Assembly: GCA_937863995.1 (NCBI GenBank)
Contig: CALMIK010000037.1
Location: forward strand, 1-64,000
Source: an uncultured Chelatococcus sp.
Lineage (GTDB): Bacteria; Pseudomonadota; Alphaproteobacteria; Rhizobiales; Beijerinckiaceae
Reading direction: 5' to 3'
Length of the DNA stretch: 64,000 nt
The notes beneath the pieces were generated by a model, which had not been told where the DNA came from, did no database searches, and saw only the letters and a program-made list of their open reading frames with translations. Positions within the stretch are counted from its first letter, which is position 1, and each line of letters starts with the position of its first letter. Shown here piece by piece: positions 9,509 through 18,975 of the stretch. The translations under genes and the position numbers were made by a program.

Positions 9509-10540
9509 CTATTGCGACAGCCAGCGGTTGAAGCGTTCGGTCAGCGGTTCCAGGTTGTCGTTCCAGAACGCGACATCCAGCTTCATGCCCTTCGCCAGGT
9601 TTTCGCCGACCGGCACTGTCGCCTTGCGTCCAGCCGACAGCATTTCGGCCGCCGCATCGTTCGCCGGGGCTACGGGCTGAATTTCCGAAAATGCGGCCTG
9701 AGGCTTCGCGCCTGCTGCAAAGCCCAGGAATTCATAAGCCGTGTCGAGGTTTTTGGTGCCGGTGACGATCGCCCAGTTGTCGGTTGAATAGATCGATTCA
9801 TTCCATGAGAAATTCACCGGCGCGTTTTCGGACTTGGCTTCGAGAATACGACCGATGAAGCCGGTCGTCATGGCGACGCCGCCGGAGGCCAGCCATTCGG
9901 AAGGCTGCGCGCCCGCTTCCCACCACTGGACATAGGGCTTGATCTCGCTCAGCTTGGCGAATGCGCGGTCGACCCCCGCGGGCGTGGCCAGAACTTCATA
10001 GACCTTTCCAGCAGGAACGCCATCGGCGATCAGCGCCGCCTCAAGGTTGTACTTGGCTTCACGGCGCATGCCACGCTTGCCCGGGAATTTCTTCAGGTCC
10101 CAGAAATCCGCCCATCCTGCGGGTTCGGTCTGCACGGCGCTGGTGTTGTAGCCGATCACCATCGACCAGCGCACCGCTGGCAGGCCGCATTCGCCGGGCT
10201 TGTCAGTTCCGTACTGATCGAGATTAGCGATGCGCGCGGTATCGAGCCGCTCGATCAGCCCCTCGAGGCACGCGCTGTGGGTTTCGGCCGATCCCATCTG
10301 GATGACGTCCACGGTCGTGTTGTTGGCATCGACCATCGCCCGGATCTGCCCGAGTCCGCCCGTGTAGGGCGTGTCCAGCACGCGGATGCCGGTTGCCGCC
10401 GTGAAAGGGTTCAGAATCGTCTGGCGCTGTTTTTCGGTGTAGCTGCCACCCCATGTCGCGACGGTCAGGCTTCGGTCCTGTGCTGCAGCGACGGTGCTGA
10501 ACAGGCACAGAAAGGCACACGTTGACATTATCCGGATCAT
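9509..10540 (-). CDS. Polyamine-type ABC transporter substrate-binding protein (first paralogue)
   Basis: 343 residues with a signal peptide (MIRIMSTCAFLCLFSTVAAAQ), so periplasmic. The mature start LTVATWGGSYTEKQRQ and the WWEAGAQPSEWLASG segment are typical of PotD/PotF-like binding proteins that deliver spermidine, putrescine or related cations to an ABC importer. AGGGG nine bases upstream supports ATG 10540 over 10573. It is closely related to, and the same length as, the binding protein at 13124-14155, but has no transporter genes beside it on its strand. It probably feeds the importer encoded at 14.2-17.4 kb, giving one transporter two receptors. Confidence 0.87.
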   Translation of the reverse strand: MIRIMSTCAFLCLFSTVAAAQDRSLTVATWGGSYTEKQRQTILNPFTAATGIRVLDTPYTGGLGQIRAMVDANNTTVDVIQMGSAETHSACLEGLIERLDTARIANLDQYGTDKPGECGLPAVRWSMVIGYNTSAVQTEPAGWADFWDLKKFPGKRGMRREAKYNLEAALIADGVPAGKVYEVLATPAGVDRAFAKLSEIKPYVQWWEAGAQPSEWLASGGVAMTTGFIGRILEAKSENAPVNFSWNESIYSTDNWAIVTGTKNLDTAYEFLGFAAGAKPQAAFSEIQPVAPANDAAAEMLSAGRKATVPVGENLAKGMKLDVAFWNDNLEPLTERFNRWLSQ

Positions 10541-10561
10541 TGCCGAGGTCCCCTTTTGGTT

Positions 10562-10640
10562 GTCGTTTCTCATAGTCAGAACCCGAAATGGAGTTTTGTC
10601 AAGAGAAACGTCGTTTCATTTTTTAGGGTGTCGAAACGAC
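10562..10640. promoter_or_regulatory. Cluster of GAAACGAC/GTCGTTTC operator half-sites at the binding-protein promoter
   Basis: GTCGTTTC at 10562-10569, the palindrome GAAACGTCGTTTC at 10605-10617, and GTCGAAACGAC at 10630-10640. On the minus strand a perfect -35, TTGACA (complement of 10597-10602), sits directly downstream of the central palindrome, with a weak GACTAT as possible -10. Palindromes of this form and position fit binding by the adjacent IclR-family regulator, whose gene ends at 10725. That the regulator binds here is inference. Confidence 0.6.
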
Positions 10641-10724
10641 CTTGTCGGGCATTGGACCGGGACTATGCCTCGGGCCTTACGTGCCCGCCGCAGGATGTCG
10701 ATGTTCCGGATAGTCGCGCCGGGG

Positions 10725-11528
10725 CTATGAATGCGCTCTGCCGCGGCTCAGGGGAACGCGATGGCCCAGCGCGATCGAGATGACCTCGGCCGCCCGGGCG
10801 ACTGCAACCGCCTGCTCTTGAAATTGATCCCTGTCGATGTTCTGCACCGATCCCACAATGGCGATCGTGGCGGCCAGTCGGCCGATGCCGTCGAAGATCG
10901 GCGCGGCAATGGCGTTGATCCCGACGGTTTCCTCGCTTGGGGCGTCAGCGATACCGGTCGCCCGCACCTGGGCGATATTGCGCTCAAGTGCATCCAGGTC
11001 GGTGATGGTCCGGTCCGTGTATCGCTCCAGCCCCCTGCGTCGCAACTGCGTCAAGTGCATCGACGGTCCGAAGGCCAGTACAATCTTGCCCTGGGCCGTT
11101 GAATGCAGCGCCAGTCTGCTGCCCGTGCGCACGCCAATTTCCAGCGGTGATTTGCCCAGATGCGTGTTCAGAACCACGATGCCCTGATTGTCGACGATGG
11201 ACAGGACGGAGGTCTCGCTGGTTTCGTCCCGCAGCGTCGCCAGAGGAACGCGGGAGGCGGAGACGATGTTGACCCGCTCGGCGGCGATCTTGCCAAGGAC
11301 TGCCGCTTGCGCGCCGAGATTGTAGCGTTGCGTCAGTTCGTCCTGAACGATGTAGCCGCGTTCGAGCAGCGTCTGCAAGTGGCGGAAGGCTGTTCCCTTG
11401 GTCGTTCCCAGTTGAAGAGCCAGTTCGCTGACGCCGATGTCGCCTTCGCGTTCGGCGATGGCCTCCAGAATGTCGATGGTGAGATGTACGGATTTGACGC
11501 CGGCATCCCGACGTTCCTTGTCGACCAT
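10725..11528 (-). CDS. IclR-family transcriptional regulator of the amine/polyamine locus
   Basis: 267 residues. The N-terminal winged helix (VHLTIDILEAIAEREGDIGVSELALQLGT..FRHLQTLLERGY) precedes the C-terminal IclR effector domain (SRLALHSTAQGKIVLAFGPS, VGINAIAAPIFD). ATG 11528 is chosen because GGGAGG lies five bases upstream and family homology starts there; the frame could open further upstream at 11666. It sits upstream of a binding protein and amidase on its own strand and divergent from the aminotransferase, so it probably controls both directions. The likely inducer is a polyamine or a catabolic intermediate. Confidence 0.9.
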   Translation of the reverse strand: MVDKERRDAGVKSVHLTIDILEAIAEREGDIGVSELALQLGTTKGTAFRHLQTLLERGYIVQDELTQRYNLGAQAAVLGKIAAERVNIVSASRVPLATLRDETSETSVLSIVDNQGIVVLNTHLGKSPLEIGVRTGSRLALHSTAQGKIVLAFGPSMHLTQLRRRGLERYTDRTITDLDALERNIAQVRATGIADAPSEETVGINAIAAPIFDGIGRLAATIAIVGSVQNIDRDQFQEQAVAVARAAEVISIALGHRVPLSRGRAHS

Positions 11529-11689
11529 GGATGCCTCCCGTCTGGCAGATCGCTGATTGGCTGAGATTACCGCTACTCCTCGAAGCGGCGCAACCGACAC
11601 GCGGATCGGATGCGAGATATTTCTGTTGACCGCTGTCGGGTTTGAGTGTTTCATAATAAAAAACAAAGTACCGCAATAAGGAACAAGAT

Positions 11690-13054
11690 ATGACGAATCG
11701 CCTCCGGGATCGGGATATCGCCGCGCATCTGCATCCCCAGACGAACTTCCGCCTGCATGAAGATGTCGGCCCGCTGATCATCGAGAGCGGCGACGGGGTG
11801 CGCGTTACCGATACGAACGGGGTTTCCTATATCGAGGGCGTCTCGGGACTGTGGTGCGCATCGCTGGGCTTCTCGAACCGCCGCCTCGCGGATGCCGCGC
11901 ACCGGCAGATGCTGAAGCTGCCTTATCAGCAGGCCTTCGCGCACCGTTCCAATCCGGCGGTGATCGAGCTGGCCGACCAGCTTCTGGCGAAGGCCCCGGT
12001 GCCGATGGGCAAGGTCATGTTCCAGTCCTCGGGGTCCGAGGCGGTGGATACGGCGATCAAGCTGGCGTGGTATTATCATGCCGCCTTGGGCAAGCCGGAA
12101 AAGCGCAAGATCATGTCCCGCCTGGGCGCCTATCACGGCACCACGATCGCTTCCGCCAGCCTGACCGGGCTGCCCAACATGCACCGTGGCTTCGGCCTGC
12201 CGCTTGAGGGTTTCCTGCATGTCGAGCGGCCGCATTACGGGCGCGCCGCCCTTCCTGGCGAGACCGAACGTGAATTCTCCGCCCGTCTCGTCGCCTCGAT
12301 CGAGGCGACGATCGAGGCCGAGGGGCCGGAGACCATCGCGGCTTTCTTTGCCGAGCCGGTGATGGGCACGGGCGGGGTGGTGCTGCCTCCCGAAGGGTAT
12401 TTCGAACTGCTCCAGCCCGTCCTGCGCAAGCATGACATCCTGCTGGTGTCCGACGAGGTGATCTGCGGCTTCGGGCGCACAGGACATTATTGGGGCACGA
12501 CCTTCGCCAGGATGGAGCCCGACATGCTGACCTGCGCCAAAGGTCTGTCGGCCGCCTATTTTCCGATTTCGGCGTTGATGATGACGGACCGGATCTATCA
12601 GGTGCTGGCCGACAGGACCGCCGAATTGCGCGGCTTCGGCCAGGGCTATACTTATGGCGGCCATCCGGTGGGCGCGGCAGTCGCGCTGGAAACGCTCGCC
12701 ATCTATGATGAGATCGATATCGTTGGACTGGTGCGCGCACGTGAGGCCCAGCTTCAGGATGCGTTGCGCGATTTCGCCAGCCATCCCTTCGTCGGCGAGG
12801 CGCGCGGCGTCGGCCTGATGGGCGCGCTGGAATTCGTGGCCGACAAGCGGACCATGGCGGGTTTCGCCAATCCCGGCGCCTTCGGCGCGCGGGTCGCGGC
12901 AGGTCTTGCAGACGAGGGCATCCTGCTGCGCGCGTTGGGCGATACGCTGGTTGTCGCTCCGCCGCTGATCATTTCCGAAACCGAGCTGGACGAAATCTTG
13001 CAGGCGCTCGCCAAGGTTCTCGACAGGGTCGCTTCCGGCCACCAGGAGGCCTGA
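11690..13054 (+). CDS. Class III PLP-dependent aminotransferase (omega-amino acid/diamine-pyruvate type)
   Basis: 454 residues, full length for the family. The PLP lysine lies in TCAKGLSAAYFPISAL, preceded by the cofactor loop SDEVICGFGRTG. FQSSGSEAVDTAIKLA and GYTYGGHP are also family hallmarks. These enzymes transfer a terminal amino group from an omega-amino acid or diamine to pyruvate, releasing an aldehyde. Downstream genes encode an importer, an aldehyde dehydrogenase and a polyamine deacetylase-like enzyme. The natural reading is conversion of a diamine such as putrescine to an aminoaldehyde. It is the first gene of the plus-strand operon, divergent from the IclR regulator. Confidence 0.9.
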   Translation: MTNRLRDRDIAAHLHPQTNFRLHEDVGPLIIESGDGVRVTDTNGVSYIEGVSGLWCASLGFSNRRLADAAHRQMLKLPYQQAFAHRSNPAVIELADQLLAKAPVPMGKVMFQSSGSEAVDTAIKLAWYYHAALGKPEKRKIMSRLGAYHGTTIASASLTGLPNMHRGFGLPLEGFLHVERPHYGRAALPGETEREFSARLVASIEATIEAEGPETIAAFFAEPVMGTGGVVLPPEGYFELLQPVLRKHDILLVSDEVICGFGRTGHYWGTTFARMEPDMLTCAKGLSAAYFPISALMMTDRIYQVLADRTAELRGFGQGYTYGGHPVGAAVALETLAIYDEIDIVGLVRAREAQLQDALRDFASHPFVGEARGVGLMGALEFVADKRTMAGFANPGAFGARVAAGLADEGILLRALGDTLVVAPPLIISETELDEILQALAKVLDRVASGHQEA

Positions 13055-13123
13055 GCCATTAACCGTGGCGCGCTTCCTCCGCTCAACGAGGGGAAGATGC
13101 CACGACCAGAAGGAGAGATCGAC

Positions 13124-14155
13124 ATGGAATGGAAATCTATTCTGACAGCCGTATGCTGTCTGACTGCCGCCACCTCGCCTGTGATGGCGGATCAGATGAC
13201 CGTGGCGGCGTGGGGAGGCAGCTTCACCGAAGGCCAGCGGAAGGCTATTTTCGACCCGTTCACGGCCGCGACCGGGGTCCGGGTTCTGGACGCGGTCTAT
13301 ACGGGGGGCCTCGGCCAGCTTCGCGCCATGGCCGAAAGCGGCAATGCCGCCTGGGACGTCGTGCAGCTCGAGGGCCCGGATCTGCTGCTTGCATGCCAGG
13401 AGGGGCTGGTGGCGCCGATCGATGCCGCCCGGCTGAAGAACGCAAACGCACTCGGCAAGTCGGTGAGCGAATGCGGCGTGGGCGCCTCGGGCTGGTCGAT
13501 CGTGCTAGGCTATAACAAATCCCGCTTGCCGCGCGCGCCGCAGGGGTGGGCCGATTTCTGGGATGTCGAGCACTTTCCGGGCAAGCGCGCGCTGCGGCGA
13601 TCGGCGCAATACGCGCTCGAGGCGGCGCTGTTGGCCGACGGTGTCGACAAGGACCGGGTCTACGAGGTGCTTTCGACACCCGCGGGCGTCGACCGGGCAT
13701 TCGCCAAGCTGGAGCGGATCAAGCCCCACATCCAGTGGTGGGAGGCCGGGGCGCAGCCTGCGGAATGGCTCGCCAGTGGCAATGTGGTGATGTCCTCGTC
13801 CTATGTCGGCCGCCTCGTCAGCGCGGCCGGGGAGGGGGCGCCCGTGGGCTATGTCTGGCAGGGCTCGTTCTATTCGGTGGACAGCTGGGCCGTCGTCGCC
13901 AACGGCAAGGCCCGGGATGAAGACGTCTATGCCTTTCTCGACTTCGCCAGCCTGCCCGAACGTCAGGCCGCGTTTTCGATGCTCTATCCGGTGGCGCCGA
14001 CCAATCCGGCGGCGGACGAACTGGTTCCGGCGGAACGCCGTGCGATCATGCCCGTCGCGGACAATCTCGCGCAGGGGATGAGAACCAGGGATGCCTTCTG
14101 GATCGACCATGCCGAGGCCCTGAACGAGCGCTTCAACGCCTGGCTCAACAATTGA
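13124..14155 (+). CDS. Polyamine-type ABC transporter substrate-binding protein (second paralogue)
   Basis: 343 residues with an N-terminal signal peptide ending near PVMADQ. The mature protein opens MTVAAWGGSFTEGQRKAIF and shares with the paralogue at 9509 the stretch FTAATGVRVLDAVYTGGLGQ and the WWEAGAQPAEWLASG segment that lines the ligand cleft in PotD-like proteins. ATG 13124 follows AAGGAGA at 13110-13116. Directly downstream are the cognate ATPase and two permeases, so this is the canonical receptor of the importer. Ligand expected: a polyamine, acetylpolyamine or related organic cation. Confidence 0.9.
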   Translation: MEWKSILTAVCCLTAATSPVMADQMTVAAWGGSFTEGQRKAIFDPFTAATGVRVLDAVYTGGLGQLRAMAESGNAAWDVVQLEGPDLLLACQEGLVAPIDAARLKNANALGKSVSECGVGASGWSIVLGYNKSRLPRAPQGWADFWDVEHFPGKRALRRSAQYALEAALLADGVDKDRVYEVLSTPAGVDRAFAKLERIKPHIQWWEAGAQPAEWLASGNVVMSSSYVGRLVSAAGEGAPVGYVWQGSFYSVDSWAVVANGKARDEDVYAFLDFASLPERQAAFSMLYPVAPTNPAADELVPAERRAIMPVADNLAQGMRTRDAFWIDHAEALNERFNAWLNN

Positions 14156-14251
14156 CGCTTTCGCTTTGATGCTCCTGCCCCGGCCCGGTGCGCCGTTGCC
14201 GCCGGGGTGGCAAGCCTTTCCTTCCATGCGGCCAGCCGAGGACTGCAACGC

Positions 14252-15372
<1,121 letters not shown>

Positions 15373-15376
<4 letters not shown>

Positions 15377-16590
15377 CGGACGCCACTGTGAACCTCTCGC
15401 GCCGCCGCGGCCTGCGCCTGCGTCCCGGCGGAAACCTGGTCACCTTCGGGCTGCTGTTGCCGGGGCTGGTTTTCATCCTGCTGATGTTCGTCTGGCCGAT
15501 TGTGTCGATGCTGGCCCGCGCCGTCTACAGCCCCGAGCTGGAGCGCGCGCTGCCGGCCACGATCCTGGCGATGGCGGACTGGAACGGCGAGGGCCTGCCG
15601 CCTGACGCAGTGGCTCAGGCCCTGCTGGGAGATCTGCGGGGGATCGATCGCGCCCGCGCCGCGGATGCAGGACGCCGCCTGAACTATGAGATCCCGGGTT
15701 TCCGCACGCTTCTGCTCAAGACGGTCAACAAGGGCGACCCCGCCAAGGGGTTCGAGGCCTTGCGCGCCATCGATGCCCGCTGGGACGATCCCTCCTATTG
15801 GCGGGCCATCCGCCGCGCCAGTCCGGTGCTGACGTCATACTACCTGCTGACCGCGCTCGATTTCGAAAGGCGCGAGGACGGAGGCATCGGCGCGGCGCCC
15901 GCCGAAAGGGCGCTGTTCGTGCCGGTGCTGGTTCGGACGCTGTGGATTTCGACGGTGGTGACGCTGACCTGTCTGCTGCTGGCCTTTCCGGTGGCCTATG
16001 CGATCGCCTCCGCGCCAAGGCGGCGGCAGGCGGTGTTGATGCTGCTGGTCCTGCTGCCGTTCTGGACATCGCTGCTGGTGCGCTCCAGCGCCTGGGTGAT
16101 TTTGCTACAGGACAACGGGCTCCTGAACATGCTCATGATCAGGCTGGGGATCATCACCGAGCCGGTCCGCATGATCTTCAACCGCACCGGGGTCTATATC
16201 GCGCTGATCCATGTGATGTTGCCCTTCATGGTGCTGCCGTTGTGCAATGCGATGCGCGCAGTGCCGGGCGACTACGTGCGCGCGGCCTTCAGCCTTGGCG
16301 CGAGCGCGCCGCGCACGCTGCTGCAAGTATATCTACCGCAGGTATGGCCCGGAATCGCGGCCGGATCGCTGCTGACCTTCGTGATCTGCGTCGGCTATTA
16401 CGTGACGCCGCTGCTCGTCGGTGGCACCTCGGACCAGATGCTCAGCTATTTCGTCGCCTTCTACACCAACCAGACCGTCAACTGGGGCCTCGCCTCGGCT
16501 CTCGCCGTGGTGCTGAGCGGCCTCATGCTGGTTCTTCTCGGCCTGTACGCGCTGATACCCCGGCGCGGCGGCCTGACAGCGAGGGCATGA
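15373..16590 (+). CDS. Polyamine-type ABC transporter permease (PotB-like)
   Basis: 405 residues, longer than PotB because of a hydrophilic insert of about 130 residues between the first membrane segment (FGLLLPGLVFILLMFVWPIV) and the second (TLWISTVVTLTCLLLAFPVA). Such inserts are common in alphaproteobacterial members. The EAA loop that contacts the ATPase is visible around AAFSLGASAPRTLLQVYLPQ. About six membrane helices in total. The ATG overlaps the ATPase stop and the gene's own stop overlaps the next permease start, both as ATGA, so subunits are made in stoichiometric linkage. Confidence 0.9.
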
Positions 16591-17411
16591 GCATGCGCAG
16601 TTTCCGGACCGATCCGATGAAGAAATGGCGTTGGCTCAGCGGGCTCTGCACAGCCGTGGTGCTCTGTTTCCTGATCCTGCCGATCCTGGTGATCCTGCCG
16701 CTTTCGTTCAGCGCCAGCAGCTTTCTCAGCTATCCGCTGCCCGGCCTGTCATTGCAGTGGTATGCTGAACTGATCAATAATTATAAGTGGGCGCTGGCGC
16801 TGAAGAACAGCCTGCTGATCGGGCTGGCGGCGGCGGCCATGGCAACGGTGCTGGGCATCATGACGGCAATCGCCGTCCACGCCATCAAGGGCCCCGGCAA
16901 GGCGCTCGTTTTCGGCGTGTTCATCGCGCCGCTGATGACGCCGCACATCATCATCGCCGTATCGCTGTTCCTGTTCTACACGCAGTTGGGGCTGACGGGG
17001 TCCTTCCTGGGCATCATCCTTGCGCACACGGTGCTGGGGGTGCCCTTCGTCATGATCTCTGCGCTGGCGGGTCTGCAGAAATTCGACATGACGCTGATGC
17101 GCGCGGCACGCAGCCTCGGCGGTTCGCCATGGTTCTGCTACCGCACGGTCATGCTGCCGATCCTGCGGCCCGCGATCGTGGCGGGGATGCTGTTCGCCTT
17201 CATCACCTCGTTCGATGAGATCGTCGTGGTCCTGTTCCTCGCCGGCCCCGAGCACATCACGTTGCCGATCCGCCTGTTCGAGGGCATCCGCGACGAACTG
17301 ACCCCGATCGTGATCTCCGCGGCGGTGATCATGATCCTGATTTCGGTCGGCTCGATGGGGCTGGTTGAATGGCTGCGCCGTCGCAGCGAGGTGGCGAGCC
17401 CCCAATCCTGA
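16587..17411 (+). CDS. Polyamine-type ABC transporter permease (PotC-like)
   Basis: 274 residues with about six membrane helices, starting with WLSGLCTAVVLCFLILPILV. The EAA coupling loop reads MRAARSLGGSPWFCYRTVML. It forms the translocation pore with the preceding permease. The ATG at 16587 overlaps the previous stop; an in-frame ATG at 16593 is also possible. It completes the order binding protein, ATPase, permease, permease, which differs from the second polyamine-type operon at 50.7 kb where the ATPase comes last. Confidence 0.9.
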   Translation: MSMRSFRTDPMKKWRWLSGLCTAVVLCFLILPILVILPLSFSASSFLSYPLPGLSLQWYAELINNYKWALALKNSLLIGLAAAAMATVLGIMTAIAVHAIKGPGKALVFGVFIAPLMTPHIIIAVSLFLFYTQLGLTGSFLGIILAHTVLGVPFVMISALAGLQKFDMTLMRAARSLGGSPWFCYRTVMLPILRPAIVAGMLFAFITSFDEIVVVLFLAGPEHITLPIRLFEGIRDELTPIVISAAVIMILISVGSMGLVEWLRRRSEVASPQS

Positions 17412-17434
17412 CGACAGTTCCACAGATTTGAACG

Positions 17435-17468
17435 GCGCACCGCGCGGCTGCAATGCCGCAGGGTGCGC
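17435..17468 (+). other. Hairpin just upstream of the aldehyde dehydrogenase ribosome-binding site
   Basis: GCGCACC (17435-17441) pairs with GGTGCGC (17462-17468), and inside it GCGGC (17444-17448) pairs with GCCGC (17455-17459). The stem ends about ten bases before the AGGAG of the next gene. It may protect or separate the mRNA segments for transporter and enzymes. No T-run follows. Confidence 0.5.
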
Positions 17469-17486
17469 TGCAAACAGGAGAAAGAC

Positions 17487-18914
17487 ATGACGGAAAGCTT
17501 GTTCATAGCCGGGCGCTGGACTGCCGGTTCCGGGTCCCGGCGCGGGAGCGTGGTGAACCCCGCCACGGGTGAGACAATCGGCGAAGTGGCCTTTGCCGAG
17601 GCAGCAGATCTGGACGAGGCGCTGGCGGCTGCGGGCGATGCCTTTGCGGGTTGGGCGGCGACGTCCGCGCACGACCGCGCGGCAATCCTCAAGCGCGCGG
17701 CAGCTAACGCCCGCGCCCGCGCCGAAGAGATGGCGCAGGCCATCACCCTTGAAAACGGCAAGCCGCTGTCCGAGGCGCGGATGGAGGCGGGCGGCGCCGG
17801 CGACCACATCGAATGGTATGCGGAAGAGGCGCGCCGCATCTATGGCCGGATTATTCCCTCGCGCGCGCCAGAGGTGGTGCAGAGCGTGGTGCATGATCCG
17901 GTCGGTCCCGTTGCGGCCTTCAGCCCATGGAACTTCCCGGTGGGGCAACTCGTGCGCAAGATCGCGGGTGCGCTGGCCGCGGGCTGCACGATCATCGCCA
18001 AGGCTCCCGAAGAGACGCCGACCTGCGCGGCGATCCTCGTGCGCTGCTTCGAGGAGGCCGGGGTGCCGGCCGGCGTCGTCAACCTTGTCTTCGGCGTCCC
18101 CGCCGAGATTTCGCAGCATCTGATCGCCTCGACGGTCATCCGCAAGGTGTCGTTCACCGGCTCCGTTCCGGTCGGCCGACTGCTGGGGGAGCTCTCGGCG
18201 CGTCACCTCAAGCGCACGACGATGGAACTCGGCGGCCATGCACCCTTCATCATCTGCGACGATGCGGACGTGGCGGCGGTCGCGGCCCTCGGCACCGGGC
18301 TGAAATTCCGCAACGCCGGCCAGGTCTGTGCCTCTCCGACGCGGTTCCTGGTGCAGGATGCGGTTCATGACGACTTCCTCGATACGATGGTCGCGCGTGC
18401 GTCGGCGTTGAAACTCGGCGCGGGCGACGAGGAGGGGGTGCAGATGGGGCCGCTGACCCATTCCCGCCGGCTCGAGGCGATGGAGGATTTCGTCGCCGAT
18501 GCAGTCGCGAAAGGCGCGCGGCTGTGCACCGGCGGGCATCGGCACGGCAATACCGGCTGGTTCTTTGCGCCGACCGTTCTGTCCGACGTGCCGCTGAACG
18601 CCCGGATCATGAACGAAGAGCCTTTTGGCCCGATAGCGATCGTCAACCGCTTTGGCGCGCTGGACGAGGCCATAGCCGAGGCGAACCGCCTGCCGTATGG
18701 CCTCGCTGCATTCGGCTTCTCGACGCGCAACGATCGCACCCACGCCATGGCGCGCAGGGTCGAGACCGGCATGATGTCGATCAACCATTTCGGTCTTGCC
18801 GCACCCGAAACGCCGTTCGGCGGGATCAAGGACTCGGGCCACGGCAGTGAAGGGGGCAGCGAAGGCATCCAGGCCTATCTGACGACCAAGTTCATCTCCC
18901 AGCGCAACGCCTGA
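17487..18914 (+). CDS. NAD(P)-dependent aldehyde dehydrogenase, succinate-semialdehyde type
   Basis: 475 residues covering the whole ALDH fold. The catalytic Cys lies in FRNAGQVCASPTRF, the general-base Glu in TTMELGGHAPFIIC, and the oxyanion Asn in FSPWNFPVGQLVRK. AGGAG eight bases upstream supports ATG 17487. In this operon it should oxidise the aldehyde formed by the aminotransferase at 11690, for example 4-aminobutanal or 4-acetamidobutanal to the acid, or succinate semialdehyde further on. Sequence cannot choose between these. It is one of three aldehyde dehydrogenases in the window. Confidence 0.9.
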   Translation: MTESLFIAGRWTAGSGSRRGSVVNPATGETIGEVAFAEAADLDEALAAAGDAFAGWAATSAHDRAAILKRAAANARARAEEMAQAITLENGKPLSEARMEAGGAGDHIEWYAEEARRIYGRIIPSRAPEVVQSVVHDPVGPVAAFSPWNFPVGQLVRKIAGALAAGCTIIAKAPEETPTCAAILVRCFEEAGVPAGVVNLVFGVPAEISQHLIASTVIRKVSFTGSVPVGRLLGELSARHLKRTTMELGGHAPFIICDDADVAAVAALGTGLKFRNAGQVCASPTRFLVQDAVHDDFLDTMVARASALKLGAGDEEGVQMGPLTHSRRLEAMEDFVADAVAKGARLCTGGHRHGNTGWFFAPTVLSDVPLNARIMNEEPFGPIAIVNRFGALDEAIAEANRLPYGLAAFGFSTRNDRTHAMARRVETGMMSINHFGLAAPETPFGGIKDSGHGSEGGSEGIQAYLTTKFISQRNA

Positions 18915-18926
18915 ACGGGCATATAG

Positions 18927-18956
18927 AGCCGGCGCCCGTCGAAGGCGCCGGCTTTC
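18927..18956 (+). terminator. Intrinsic-terminator-like hairpin between aldehyde dehydrogenase and acetylpolyamine amidohydrolase genes
   Basis: AGCCGGCGCC (18927-18936) and GGCGCCGGCT (18944-18953) form a perfect 10-bp stem with a 7-base loop, followed by TTCT. The T-run is short, so termination may be partial, which would reduce expression of the last gene relative to the upstream ones. Confidence 0.65.
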
Positions 18957-18975
18957 TGGAGCCAAGGAGCATTGG

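Noticed and set aside
16749..18965. 738-codon antisense open frame over the permease and aldehyde dehydrogenase
   Set aside because: Low-complexity Arg/His/Asp-rich translation typical of GC-rich shadows.
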